51,780 nucleotides of DNA from Clostridiaceae bacterium (GTDB taxonomy: Bacteria; Bacillota_A; Clostridia; Clostridiales; Clostridiaceae). Below the pieces are notes generated by a model. That model was not told the origin of the DNA and made no database searches. It saw only the letters and a list, made by a program, of their open reading frames with translations. Position 1 is the stretch's first letter. Each line of letters begins with the position of its first letter. The position numbers and the translations under genes were made by a program. The stretch lies in contig JAQSXU010000018.1 of assembly GCA_029256485.1 (NCBI GenBank), positions 1-51,780 of the forward strand. The letters run 5' to 3'. Shown piece by piece: positions 44,622 through 51,780 of this stretch.

Positions 44622-45350
44622 ATGTTGTATCATTTTTCTGTAAGAAAAGTAAAAAAGTTTTATCCAAGAATACCTAAATGTCGAATAGAGGGAGAAGATA
44701 AAACTATAAAAAGAATATGTTTTTCTACAAACATAAATAGAGCTTTAACTACAATGCCATCAGGTGTTTTAAAAGCAAAAAATCTTATTCAATTTGAGAA
44801 GAGCTTAAATTTCCCTTCAATAATATACTTATACAGTTTAGACGAAAACAGTATAAGTAAAGAAAATTTGATAAATTCAGCTTCCTTGGTTAGAAGAAAC
44901 TTAGTTCCTGATGCTTTAATGGGGAAAGAGGTCTGGGTTATAAACCAAGATGCAATATGTAAAGAAGAAATTATAAGAATTACAAATATGGATATTATTT
45001 TAAAGAAATATAAATGTTTCGGATATAGGTCAAAATATGTGGTTAAAAATATTGAATATGAACATTCAATAGAACCATTTGAAAGAACATATGTATATGA
45101 ACTTTTAAATGATAAAGAATGTAAATCTGTAGGTAGATTAGCTAAAAAAGCTGGTTGCATTATTAAATACGATAATCTAAATGAAATTACAATAATAGCT
45201 CCTCCTAATGTTAATATTGGCAAGGTTTGGGAGAAAGTTAGTAATTTAAAATGGAGTGTTCTTAGGTCATATTTGAAAGATAAATCAAGTAACGAAAGAG
45301 CTACTTCTGTAGATATTATTCTAAGTACTTGTTATAAAAAAGTAAGTTGA
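44622..45350 (+). CDS. Unknown protein, paralogue of the 49130 gene
   Basis: 242 residues, ATG after AAGGTG, stop TGA. The N-terminus LYHFS...YPRIPKCRIEGEDKTIKRICFSTNINRALTTMP matches the minus-strand protein at 49130 (FYHIS...EPRIPEHRHKDAEN, IKRVC, LTAIP). The HxS, PRIP and RxC positions suggest a conserved pocket, possibly of a transferase; I do not know the family. The rest diverges. Confidence 0.6.
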   Translation: MLYHFSVRKVKKFYPRIPKCRIEGEDKTIKRICFSTNINRALTTMPSGVLKAKNLIQFEKSLNFPSIIYLYSLDENSISKENLINSASLVRRNLVPDALMGKEVWVINQDAICKEEIIRITNMDIILKKYKCFGYRSKYVVKNIEYEHSIEPFERTYVYELLNDKECKSVGRLAKKAGCIIKYDNLNEITIIAPPNVNIGKVWEKVSNLKWSVLRSYLKDKSSNERATSVDIILSTCYKKVS

Positions 45351-45435
45351 GACAAAAATAAAAAGATTAGTTATCCTAATAGAAGAAATATGGATATTAG
45401 TTATTAACTTCAAAATAAAGGAAGGAGTTTTTACA

Positions 45436-45708
45436 ATGATTATTGTAGAAGAAGATGGATATTCTTTAATGTTAACAGGTGTTACACAAAAGGAAATAGA
45501 TGAATTTATTAAGCACCTTAAAATTAAGACATCATATTCTGAAGTTGTTGGGATTTCTAAATTTAAATTTCCCAAAAATGACAAACATATAGATATTTTC
45601 GTAATAGATTGTCTTAATTCAAGAGATGGAAGGAGAGAAATTCTTGATTATTGGTTAGGAAAAGGTCAAAAATACGATAACAATAATATCAATCTACTAA
45701 ATATTTAA
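45436..45708 (+). CDS. Unknown protein, 90 residues
   Basis: ATG after AAGGAAGGAG. Reads MIIVEEDGYSLMLTGVTQKE, helix, then IDIFVIDCLNSRDGRREILD. Small alpha/beta protein; not recognised. Confidence 0.5.
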   Translation: MIIVEEDGYSLMLTGVTQKEIDEFIKHLKIKTSYSEVVGISKFKFPKNDKHIDIFVIDCLNSRDGRREILDYWLGKGQKYDNNNINLLNI

Positions 45709-45844
45709 AAACTTTATACTATAATATTAAAAGCACTGAAATTTTCTTAAAGGGTTCAGTTTTGAGGTGCAAAATTTATTTTTATAGTTAAATGCACATA
45801 CAATTTTTAATTGTAACTAATTTAATTTAAATAAATCATATGCA

Positions 45845-45876
45845 AAAACGCAGAGAAATTTTTCTCTGCGTTTTGT
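45845..45876. terminator. Bidirectional terminator
   Basis: AAAACGCAGAGAAA (45845-45858) and TTTCTCTGCGTTTT (45861-45874) with a two-base loop. Confidence 0.9.
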
Positions 45877-45942
45877 GTTATTTTGTTTACAATAGAATTA
45901 TAAAACGAATTACTTTAGTTGAAAAGATATTCACTTTACTGA

Positions 45943-46293
45943 TTATAGGTTATCTATCCCTTTAATTTTAAGCATAATTTCCAATGCTTCTTTCATTTTT
46001 TCGGTTTTCTCTTGGTTTATGCCGTTAACCTCGTATTTATCAATACAAACCTTCATTTTTCCTGGAGTATTATTACCTTCGCCAATTACACTTAGTATTT
46101 TTTGTGCATTTTTTAAAGGTAAAGCCTTCATAATTCCAATAACTTGACAACCATCATACCCACCAAGTTGTACTAAAGGTAAATAATCTTCTTTCATGTT
46201 TTTTCCAATATTCCAAATATGATAACCATAAGGAATAAAATCTACTATCTCAAAAGTGTGTTGTCCTACTATTAATACTTCCTTCATTTTCAT
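45943..46293 (-). CDS. Unknown protein, 116 residues
   Basis: ATG after GTAAGGAG. Contains VGQHTFEIVDFIPYGYHIWN, LVQLGGYDGCQVIGIMKALP and a C-terminal helix. No family recognised. Confidence 0.5.
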   Translation of the reverse strand: MKMKEVLIVGQHTFEIVDFIPYGYHIWNIGKNMKEDYLPLVQLGGYDGCQVIGIMKALPLKNAQKILSVIGEGNNTPGKMKVCIDKYEVNGINQEKTEKMKEALEIMLKIKGIDNL

Positions 46294-46610
46294 TTTTCTC
46301 CTTACTGTTATAACTAAATAGAAGAATTTCTATTTTATTGTTCGTAATGCAATCAACATATTCGTCAAATGACAAACCCCTAATTTATATTTTCTAATAT
46401 TATACTTGATATTTATTAAAAAATAACACCAATAGTTACATTAAAAATCGGATGTGATTTTAACTAAGTTTTTTGACTCTGAAATAGAGTCCATTAAAAT
46501 TTTCTCAGTGCTTTTTCATTTTTACTATCAGATGTTATTAATTACTATTTCTTTATTAATAAAAATACAAGAGCATAGAATATAAAAATAGAAAAAAGGG
46601 GGAATTTAAA
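46294..46610. other. Non-coding stretch with one small hairpin
   Basis: GACTCT/AGAGTC (46475-46491) forms a short hairpin. A minus-strand TATAAT near 46400-46406 may belong to the 45943 gene. Otherwise nothing seen. Confidence 0.4.
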
Positions 46611-47435
46611 ACGTTATCATACAAGATTTACAATATATTAAGAGATATTATAGATATGGCTTATCCTGATAGTAAAAATTATAAATTTAAAAAATTTGAT
46701 ATAGAAATAAAGTCAGAAGAAAGAAAAACAATTCATGGAAGGTATTATTTAAAACAAAAGAAAATAGAGATATTTAATTTATCACGCCCAACAAATCATA
46801 TAATAACAACTGCTATACATGAGGTAAGTCATCATATTGATTGCATGATAAGATATGATAGTGACCATACTAAAGAATTTTATGAGATAATGCATTTATT
46901 ACTGATTAATGCTATTGGTATGGGCATTATTTCAAAGAAAGATATTATAGCAGTTAGTGATAATGCTGATAAATTTAGATTGGAAAAATATTTTGGTGAT
47001 ATTAATAATTGGAAAGTGCCTCTTTTAAGCTATAAAAATAATGAACTTGCTGTAAAAGTGAGAAACTGTTATAAAATAAAAGATAAGCTAAAAGAAAGAG
47101 GATATAGATATTCTCCACTTGAACAATCCTGGGAAAAAATAATAAATATGGATATGGAAAATGAAGAGAAGGCGTTTCTAAGTAAGATTATAGATATGGA
47201 AAATGTCAGCATTTGTAGTGCAAATGAAATAGATATTAAAGCAGTTTATTATATAACTCTATTAAACGCAGATAAATATGAAAATTATTTAGGGGCACTT
47301 AAATATTATAAAAATGGATATGGTATTAACAATCATTTATGGAATAAAAAAATTATGGCTAATAATCTTGAAAAAGAACTTGCATTAGTTAAAGATTTAC
47401 CAGGAGTTAAAGTAAAAATAAAAGGTATTAAATAA
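46611..47435 (+). CDS. Zinc metallopeptidase-like protein (HExxH), probable ACG start
   Basis: About 274 residues. The zincin motif HEVSH lies at about residues 70-74 in TTAIHEVSHHIDCMI, followed by DHTKEFYEIMHLLL, the helix that supplies the third ligand in SprT/WLM-like proteases. The C-terminal half has no known domain. The first ATG (46656) has no ribosome site, while GGGGG (46598-46602) lies 8 nt before ACG at 46611 in the same frame, and no ATG, GTG or TTG is available between the upstream stop and 46656. I therefore prefer ACG. Confidence 0.6.
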   Translation, partial: TLSYKIYNILRDIIDMAYPDSKNYKFKKFDIEIKSEERKTIHGRYYLKQKKIEIFNLSRPTNHIITTAIHEVSHHIDCMIRYDSDHTKEFYEIMHLLLINAIGMGIISKKDIIAVSDNADKFRLEKYFGDINNWKVPLLSYKNNELAVKVRNCYKIKDKLKERGYRYSPLEQSWEKIINMDMENEEKAFLSKIIDMENVSICSANEIDIKAVYYITLLNADKYENYLGALKYYKNGYGINNHLWNKKIMANNLEKELALVKDLPGVKVKIKGIK

Positions 47436-47448
47436 AAGTGGGGGAGTT

Positions 47449-47672
47449 ATGAATAAAAAAGAGAAGAATCAATTAAGAAGATTGAAGGTTTTAAAGATTT
47501 GAAGCACAACTGGAATGGATATGGTGCAGAACAAATCCCAGAATAAGTTATTATATACTCAATAGAATTGGCGAAAAAATTTAATCCTATACCAGAGGTT
47601 TTTCCTACTGCATGTGAAAGCATACATTAGGAGTGGGAAACTCAAGGTTTGTATTTAAAAATTAAAACCTAA
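47449..47672 (+). pseudogene. Decayed small gene of a widespread family
   Basis: ATG 47449 follows GGGGGAG, but the frame breaks. One frame over reads IKKIEGFKDLKHNWNGYGAE, QIPE, TAA, IELAKKFNPIPEVFPTACES, IH, TAG, EWETQGLYLKIK, stop. The LxxNWNGYGAxPIP...PxVFPTxxxSI.xEW pattern is a common short bacterial/phage protein of unknown function. One frameshift and two internal stops make it non-functional. Confidence 0.7.
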
Positions 47673-47716
47673 AAAATTTATCTATAAAAATATTTAAAAA
47701 AAATCATACGTACCTC

Positions 47717-47745
47717 TTTAAAAATTTGGAATAATATGTTATAAT
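47717..47745 (+). promoter_or_regulatory. Possible promoter of the small membrane toxin-like gene
   Basis: TATAAT at 47740-47745 with a weak TTTAAA 17 nt upstream. Transcription from here would give a leader of about 175 nt before 47927. Confidence 0.4.
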
Positions 47746-47827
47746 ATATATGTAAATTGATTTTAAAAATGTACAAATTAAATTTTCCCCTTAGATATGT
47801 TCCTTCTATAGACAATTTATGCCAATA

Positions 47828-47853
47828 GACACAGTGTCCTGAAAGTTTTGTAC
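47828..47853 (+). repeat. Left arm of long-range inverted repeat flanking the toxin-like gene
   Basis: GACACAGTGTCC ... GTTTTGTAC in the leader is an imperfect reverse complement of 48228-48255 (GTACAAAC ... GGAAACTGTGTC). In one mRNA the arms could pair 5' to 3'. Confidence 0.65.
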
Positions 47854-47926
47854 TTACAATTGTTAACTTGTAGTTAATAAGATAAATCTCGTATTTTGAG
47901 AAATAAGTACAAAGGAGGAACATACT

Positions 47927-48184
47927 ATGATAGAAATTTTGAAAATTTTGATTTTCGTTATAGGGATAATATCATTTATTGGGATTATAGCAGTATTTAT
48001 TCTTTGCTTAAAACTAAGTGTATTTCCACAAATAGACCATAGTTCAAAAATAAATCTTGGTATTACTACATATGAAACTCATACGAAAATTGATAAGAAT
48101 AAAAAAAGCAACAAAAAAAGCAACAAAAAAAGCAACAAAAAAAGCAATAAGAAAAACAATAAGAAAAGCAACAAAAAAAAATAG
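47927..48184 (+). CDS. Small membrane protein with lysine-rich repeat tail; type I toxin candidate
   Basis: 85 residues, ATG after AAAGGAGG. One long hydrophobic helix (ILIFVIGIISFIGIIAVFIL), a short polar linker and a tail of KKSN repeats (48095-48181; six or so units, one KKNN). A single membrane span with a basic tail is the form of Gram-positive type I toxins such as TxpA and BsrG. The 3' end is overlapped by an antisense RNA gene (48173-48258), and the leader can pair with the 3' untranslated region. Alternatively an ordinary small membrane protein. Confidence 0.55.
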   Translation: MIEILKILIFVIGIISFIGIIAVFILCLKLSVFPQIDHSSKINLGITTYETHTKIDKNKKSNKKSNKKSNKKSNKKNNKKSNKKK

Positions 48185-48258
48185 AGCTACTGGGAATAGC
48201 TCACTAATAAAGAAATACTTTTAATTTGTACAAACTTGAAAAAGGAAACTGTGTCTTT
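48173..48258 (-). ncRNA. Antisense RNA gene overlapping the 3' end of the toxin-like gene
   Basis: A minus-strand transcription unit is complete by sequence: TTGAAT (48289-48294), 18 nt, TATAAT (48265-48270) with extended TGG, a start near 48256-48258, and an intrinsic terminator GAGCTA/TAGCTC (48197-48202 with 48184-48189) followed by TATTTTTTTTT. The RNA would be about 86 nt and fully complementary to the 3' untranslated region and last codons of the 47927 message. Confidence 0.6.
48228..48255 (+). repeat. Right arm of long-range inverted repeat
   Basis: Partner of 47828-47853; followed by TTTTT, which may end the mRNA. It also forms the 5' part of the antisense RNA. Confidence 0.65.
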
Positions 48259-48362
48259 TTATGTATTATACCACAAATTAAATAGATTATTCAAGAGCAA
48301 AAATATTTTTTATAAACATTTTTTATATCTTTTTATAAACTTTTAAAAGGAGGATAGTTGAT

Positions 48363-48485
48363 ATGTCTGAAAATATGAGTTTGGTATTATTAACTTTTGG
48401 TGGAATTGTTGCAATAATTAGTATTACATATTTTTTCATCAAAGTAATGATAGATACAACAAAGTATAGTATGAACAAAAATTAA
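48363..48485 (+). CDS. Small single-span membrane protein, 40 residues
   Basis: ATG after AAAAGGAGGAT. Reads MSENMSLVLLTFGGIVAIIS then ITYFFIKVMI and a polar tail. The short polar start, one hydrophobic helix and basic end resemble type I toxins or small holin-like peptides. Possibly read from the same region as 47927. Confidence 0.5.
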   Translation: MSENMSLVLLTFGGIVAIISITYFFIKVMIDTTKYSMNKN

Positions 48486-48564
48486 AAAACAAAAATATAT
48501 TTTTTCTAAATATTTCTAAATTTATAGCCTATAATAATATATCAAATAAATAAAAGAGGTATTT

Positions 48565-48864
48565 ATGGATACATATATTAAAGGTTTTCTTGTAGATTCG
48601 GAAGCTTATTCAAATGAAATAATGATAGGATTTTATTCTGAAAACGATAAAGGAACACAAGGCGAATTTGCTATTAGGTGGAATCCTTTTCCAAGACTTG
48701 AAGTATATTATGATGGATGGAGTACTTTAGCTGAGATGCCTGAGCTTATTGAGTTGCTTGCTAAAATTGATAAAACTAAGGAAGTGCTTACAATAAATAA
48801 AATGGTTGAAATGCTTCTTAGTATTGGATTTAAGGATTTAACAAAAAGGATAAAATATGAGTAG
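48565..48864 (+). CDS. Unknown protein, 99 residues
   Basis: ATG after AAAGAGGT, stop TAG. Alpha/beta: MIGFYSENDKGTQGEFAIRW with RLEVYYDGWSTLAEMPELIE, then a helical end. Not recognised. Overlaps the next gene by 8 nt. Confidence 0.55.
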   Translation: MDTYIKGFLVDSEAYSNEIMIGFYSENDKGTQGEFAIRWNPFPRLEVYYDGWSTLAEMPELIELLAKIDKTKEVLTINKMVEMLLSIGFKDLTKRIKYE

Positions 48865-49066
48865 TATAAATAAGAATGGTAGGGGAAATTTGCTTATAAC
48901 ATACATTTTTCCTAATGACAATACTGTTGAACAAATAAATTTGGAAAATAAAATTAAAAGAGCAATATGTATAGTGTTAAAAGAAAATGGAATTAATAAG
49001 TTTGTAATAGCAGATGATGATTTAATAGATACAAGAATATTAGAAAACTCTAATATTTTAGTATAA
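48857..49066 (+). CDS. Unknown protein, 69 residues
   Basis: ATG inside the end of the 48565 gene, so coupled. Reads GRGNLLITYIFPNDNTVEQI, helix, strand. Not recognised. Confidence 0.5.
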   Translation: MSSINKNGRGNLLITYIFPNDNTVEQINLENKIKRAICIVLKENGINKFVIADDDLIDTRILENSNILV

Positions 49067-49090
49067 TTAGCACTCTTCGCTAAGACAAAA

Positions 49091-49128
49091 AAACACTTTA
49101 TGAATTATTCGTAAAGTGTTTTTTTTGC
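49091..49128. terminator. Bidirectional terminator
   Basis: AAACACTTTA (49091-49100) and TAAAGTGTTT (49112-49121) followed by T8. Confidence 0.9.
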
Positions 49129-49129
49129 T

Positions 49130-49855
49130 TTATACAAAACCTAACATATTGTAATGTGACAAGAATAAATCTTTTAAATTGCAACTTGATTTTACCTTAA
49201 ATAAAACTCCATCAATAGAAACTTCCATAGTTTCAACTGGATAATTTTTAAGTAAATCAAGAATATCTTCCTGTTCAAAATCATCATAATATCTTAAGTT
49301 TACTTCTTCACCTGCATTTACATTTTCGCATGTATAATCTAAATCTTCTATCGCAGTACAACAAGGAACTCCTTTATCATATTCTTCTTCATATGCCTCA
49401 AAATAATCTCCTTCATATTTTTCATCTGCAATAGCATAAATACAATGTGGTAATACGTCATAAACTTGTTCCTGCCAACCATTTAGCTTGATGATAAACA
49501 TATCTTCCTGGCTGACAGTAAAAGAGCAAGTAATCCAATGCTCATTTGTTATGTTAGCGTCACGAACATAATCTTTTTCGTAAAGTTCTTCTGATGTAAT
49601 AATACTCTGTGAAGATATACCTAATTTATCAGTATCAATCGTAATAACTAAAAAGTATCCTCTTCTATCAATATCATATGATTCAAGTCTCATACCTCCA
49701 TTGGGAATTGCAGTTAAACAATCCTCTAAGGAAGGAGCTACACATACTCTTTTAATTTCTATATTCTCAGCATCCTTATGTCTATGTTCTGGTATTCTTG
49801 GTTCGAACTGACCATTATGATTTAATTCTGTTGATATATGGTAAAATATTGCCAT
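49130..49855 (-). CDS. Unknown protein, paralogue of the 44622 gene
   Basis: 241 residues, ATG after CAGGAGGAT. N-terminal FYHISTELNHNGQFEPRIPE, IKRVCVAPSLEDCLTAIPNGG aligns with the 44622 protein. The central part is acidic (YEGDYFEAYEEEYDKGVPCC). Two divergent copies on one element suggest different partners or substrates. Function unknown. Confidence 0.6.
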   Translation of the reverse strand: MAIFYHISTELNHNGQFEPRIPEHRHKDAENIEIKRVCVAPSLEDCLTAIPNGGMRLESYDIDRRGYFLVITIDTDKLGISSQSIITSEELYEKDYVRDANITNEHWITCSFTVSQEDMFIIKLNGWQEQVYDVLPHCIYAIADEKYEGDYFEAYEEEYDKGVPCCTAIEDLDYTCENVNAGEEVNLRYYDDFEQEDILDLLKNYPVETMEVSIDGVLFKVKSSCNLKDLFLSHYNMLGFV

Positions 49856-49887
49856 AATAAATCCTCCTGGAATAATTATTCAATTAA

Positions 49888-49916
49888 TAAAAAGGAGATT
49901 ATTAAATCTCCCTTAA
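49888..49916 (-). terminator. Terminator of the J-domain gene
   Basis: On the minus strand AAGGGAGATT and AATCTCCTTT with a TAAT loop, then TTATT. Confidence 0.75.
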
Positions 49917-49918
49917 CC

Positions 49919-50587
49919 TTATGCATAAAAGTAATTTTGCAAATTGTCATAAGCATCATTTATTTCTTTTGATTTTTCTGTTGCTTCTATAGAATTACCA
50001 TTAAAATCTGGATGATATTTCTTAATCATCTTTATATATGCTTTTTTAATGTCTGAAGAATTAGAAGTATCTTCATTTAATCCTAATATTCTTAAATACT
50101 TTACTACTGAACTTTCTTTCTCAGAATCACTAACTGTATCTTCTTTGGACTTTCTCTTTTTTGAATATATAAAATTAAGAGCATCTTCAAATTCTATATT
50201 CAATTTTTCTTGAAGAGAAATAAAGTCTTCAGGAAAATGACAATTGCTGAGTTCCTTATGCAATTTATTAAGACTTGGTATCTTTTCTACGCTATAACCA
50301 TTGCTTATATATAATTGTTCAATGTAATAAAGCATACTCATACATTCATTATAAGCCTGAGTTATTTTATTAAAGTTGTTGCGTCTTCTTACCCTTTCTT
50401 CTCTCATGCTTTTTATCTCTGATTTAGTTATAAATAAAAATGCTGTAAAAGTAATAAAAAAAGCTACTAATATAAGTTTTGAACGTAAGTCTTTAATAAG
50501 TAAAATTGATAATAATGTAAAAGTATCTGCTATTAAACCTCCGTTATGAAATTTTTCAAGTCTTTTAATAGATTTTAAATTTTCCAT
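49919..50587 (-). CDS. Membrane-anchored J-domain protein
   Basis: 222 residues, ATG after AAAGGAGGAT. Hydrophobic segments at about 18-32 and 37-55 (LILVAFFITFTAFLFI) anchor it. A helical middle follows. The C-terminal 60 residues are a J domain with the HPD motif at 192-194 (IKKAYIKMIKKYHPDFNGNS) and AYDNLQNYF. J domains recruit and stimulate DnaK; this one would do so at the membrane, perhaps for assembly or disassembly of an element-encoded complex. No zinc or C-terminal DnaJ domains, so it is not a general chaperone. Confidence 0.8.
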   Translation of the reverse strand: MENLKSIKRLEKFHNGGLIADTFTLLSILLIKDLRSKLILVAFFITFTAFLFITKSEIKSMREERVRRRNNFNKITQAYNECMSMLYYIEQLYISNGYSVEKIPSLNKLHKELSNCHFPEDFISLQEKLNIEFEDALNFIYSKKRKSKEDTVSDSEKESSVVKYLRILGLNEDTSNSSDIKKAYIKMIKKYHPDFNGNSIEATEKSKEINDAYDNLQNYFYA

Positions 50588-50798
50588 AAAATCCTCCTTT
50601 TTTAAAGTGAACTCGAAGTTCTCCTTCTTAATTTCTTTTTATATCATATTCATTTGGTATTGCTTTAATAAAACAAGTTGATTATTTTTTTGATTTATGT
50701 GAGGGAGTTTGTATATAATATAGAAGATAAAAAGGTAAGGCGTTTTATAACAAATAAATTATTTGGAGATATTTACTTAATTTAAAGGAGGAAATATA

Positions 50799-51356
50799 AT
50801 GATTAAAAAGGTTGAAATGATAGATTGGGGAGATACTGAAAAATTAATGGTTTATGCACCAACGGATACAGAGTGTATGTGTGAACAAAGGGATAGAGAT
50901 ATTATGAAATCAGTAACTTGTGGAGGCGAATTTCATAAATTTACAGCAAAACAAGTTAAAGGTGCAGAACAAATTAAAAATGATGAACATTTATGGTATG
51001 ACACAAATCATAATATTTATCAAGTATGTTCTGGTTGTGCTACTGATATGAATGGAAATATTATTCCAAACGCCTTTTTTGTAAGGTTAGTAGGTATTTG
51101 GTTCGATTGTGAAAAAGTAAAGAGGTGTGAAGAAATGCAGGAGCAACAAATATATTATCTAACAGAAGGTAGAAATATAACCTATTACTTGGTTAGTCAT
51201 CAAGAAAAAAAATATTGTATAATACCAAAAAAATATTATAAATTAGCACAATATCTTTATGGGGTGTGTCTAAATGCTGTTGAAAATAGTATTGAAGATA
51301 AAACTGTTGGTTATGAATTAAGAACATTTGGTGAATACTCCCACCACTTACGCTAA
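50799..51356 (+). CDS. Unknown cysteine-containing protein, probably truncated by the second tnpB element
   Basis: 185 residues, ATG after AAAGGAGG. Cysteine positions (ECMCEQ, VTCGG, VCSGC, WFDC) suggest metal binding in the first 110 residues. The reading frame ends inside the right-end hairpin of the tnpB element: the last residues (GEYSHHLR) are encoded by that element's conserved CTCCCACCACTTA sequence, so the native C-terminus is lost. Function unknown. Confidence 0.6.
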   Translation: MIKKVEMIDWGDTEKLMVYAPTDTECMCEQRDRDIMKSVTCGGEFHKFTAKQVKGAEQIKNDEHLWYDTNHNIYQVCSGCATDMNGNIIPNAFFVRLVGIWFDCEKVKRCEEMQEQQIYYLTEGRNITYYLVSHQEKKYCIIPKKYYKLAQYLYGVCLNAVENSIEDKTVGYELRTFGEYSHHLR

Positions 51357-51413
51357 CGCTAAAAGTGGGGCTTCTATAAAGTAGTTGTATTTAAGTTTTC
51401 ACTTAGGTACTAC
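51334..51413 (-). ncRNA. Putative omega RNA 3' part of the second element
   Basis: The minus strand from the tnpB stop ends GAAGCCCCAC...GTGGTGGGAGTATTCAC, the typical terminal hairpin of IS605 guide RNAs. The guide would come from the 50799 gene, antisense to its coding sequence. Confidence 0.5.
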
Positions 51414-51780
51414 CTAAGCCACCCTTTGCTTTATTGGGCTATTCACGTAGCCCTTATCCCTTGCTGTTGTTATTAGTTTGGGAATACATGTGTCTTTTGT
51501 ATATAGCCTTAATATGTTAAGACTACCATTCACATCTGAGTTAATTTTAATGTTTGTGTTACTTTGGAATATGCCTCTGCATATTCTTCTTTTTTTATTG
51601 TAATGTGATTTAGCTATTAATTCTAAATCAATTGCACTACAACCAGAAGTATATGCTTCATTTTGAAGTTTTACTTCTATCCCTTGTAATTTTGCTTTAT
51701 AGCTAATCATTTCTTTTAGTTTAAGTATTGGTATTTGAACAAATGTCTTATTGTAGTTTAAGTTTTGTTTAATACCATGG
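51414..51780 (-). CDS. tnpB: TnpB-family nuclease, C-terminal part
   Basis: The frame stays open to the window edge (LNYNKTFVQIPILKLKEMIS precedes the first internal ATG), so the N-terminal part is outside. The visible part has the classic end: YKAKLQGIEVKLQNEAYTSG, CSAIDLE, RRICRGIFQSN and INSDVNGSLNILRLY (third RuvC Asp). The zinc-finger region keeps TSGCS but has IDLE where a second cysteine pair is often found. Stop TAG. Activity depends on the unseen half. Confidence 0.85.
   Translation of the reverse strand, partial: HGIKQNLNYNKTFVQIPILKLKEMISYKAKLQGIEVKLQNEAYTSGCSAIDLELIAKSHYNKKRRICRGIFQSNTNIKINSDVNGSLNILRLYTKDTCIPKLITTARDKGYVNSPIKQRVA

Larger units (their letters stand above)
51334..51780 (-). 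mobile_element. Second IS605-type tnpB element (partial)
   Basis: Right end with hairpin CCACTT/AAGTGG (51344-51349 and 51363-51368) beside GTGGGGCTTC, then a tnpB reading leftward. The left end is beyond the window. It differs from the 28205 element in tnpB type. Confidence 0.75.

Noticed and set aside
45716..45790. Possible small RNA after the 45436 gene (GCACTGAA ... TTCAG ... GTGC folding)
   Set aside because: The pairing is short and asymmetric and no clear -35 box exists; too weak to annotate.
47678..47923. Minus-strand open frame of 81 codons upstream of 47927
   Set aside because: No ribosome site; it covers the leader and inverted-repeat arm of the toxin-like gene.
47828..48255. MITE or insertion sequence with 26-28 bp terminal inverted repeats
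   Set aside because: No target duplication is visible, and the arms coincide with an antisense RNA start and an mRNA end, so RNA pairing explains them better. It is not fully excluded.
1..51780. tRNA, rRNA, integrase or phage structural genes
   Set aside because: Looked for on both strands and found none, so phage versus plasmid cannot be decided from this window.

Overview
The window is a strongly AT-rich stretch with clostridial character: strong GGAGG-type ribosome sites, frequent TTG and GTG starts, intrinsic terminators and TATAAT promoters. I see no ribosomal, tRNA or core metabolic genes and no phage structural genes. Many genes are small and unrecognised, and the recognisable ones are accessory types (YopX-like, DUF4313-like, NERD, J-domain, TnpB). 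An accessory region of a large plasmid or plasmid-like/jumbo phage of an anaerobic spore-former is the best reading. A spore DNA-binding protein (SASP) at 23412-23639 supports a spore-forming host.

Layout. 1-6901: the 3' part of a giant BspA-type leucine-rich-repeat surface protein. 6946-9216 (minus): two exported proteins and one unknown. 9331-18669: a complete type I CRISPR interference module (Cas6, Cas8, Cas7, Cas5, Cas3) without Cas1, Cas2 or Cas4. It lies in two transcription units driven by look-alike promoters. Between cas7 and cas5 is a decayed CRISPR array broken into three blocks by two ordinary genes. 18745-28071: small unknown genes, a NERD-HRDC protein, the SASP and a frameshifted gene. 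28205-30095: an IS605-type tnpB element that has split an older gene. 30531-35502: small genes around a CoaB-like/class II aldolase-like fusion coupled to a methyltransferase. 35532-37785 (minus): a nucleotidyltransferase-like protein and plasmid/phage proteins. 37958-45708: an ADP-ribosyltransferase-like protein, a YopX-like protein, a gene with an in-frame TGA, and a DUF1848-like protein. 46611-49066: a zinc metallopeptidase, a pseudogene, and a small membrane protein with a convergent antisense RNA that looks like a type I toxin-antitoxin pair. 49130-51780: a paralogue of the 44622 gene, a membrane J-domain protein and a second tnpB element running off the end.

The clearest functional unit is the CRISPR module: Cas6 would process + strand array transcripts (repeat 3' end ATTGAAAT, a typical 5' handle), Cas8-Cas7-Cas5 would form Cascade, and Cas3 would degrade targets. 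It cannot acquire spacers alone, so it probably borrows host adaptation proteins or carries a fixed set against competitors. Other points to check are the antisense RNA pair at 47828-48258, the CoaB-like/methyltransferase operon, and three genes whose only well-placed start codon is ATA, ATT or ACG.
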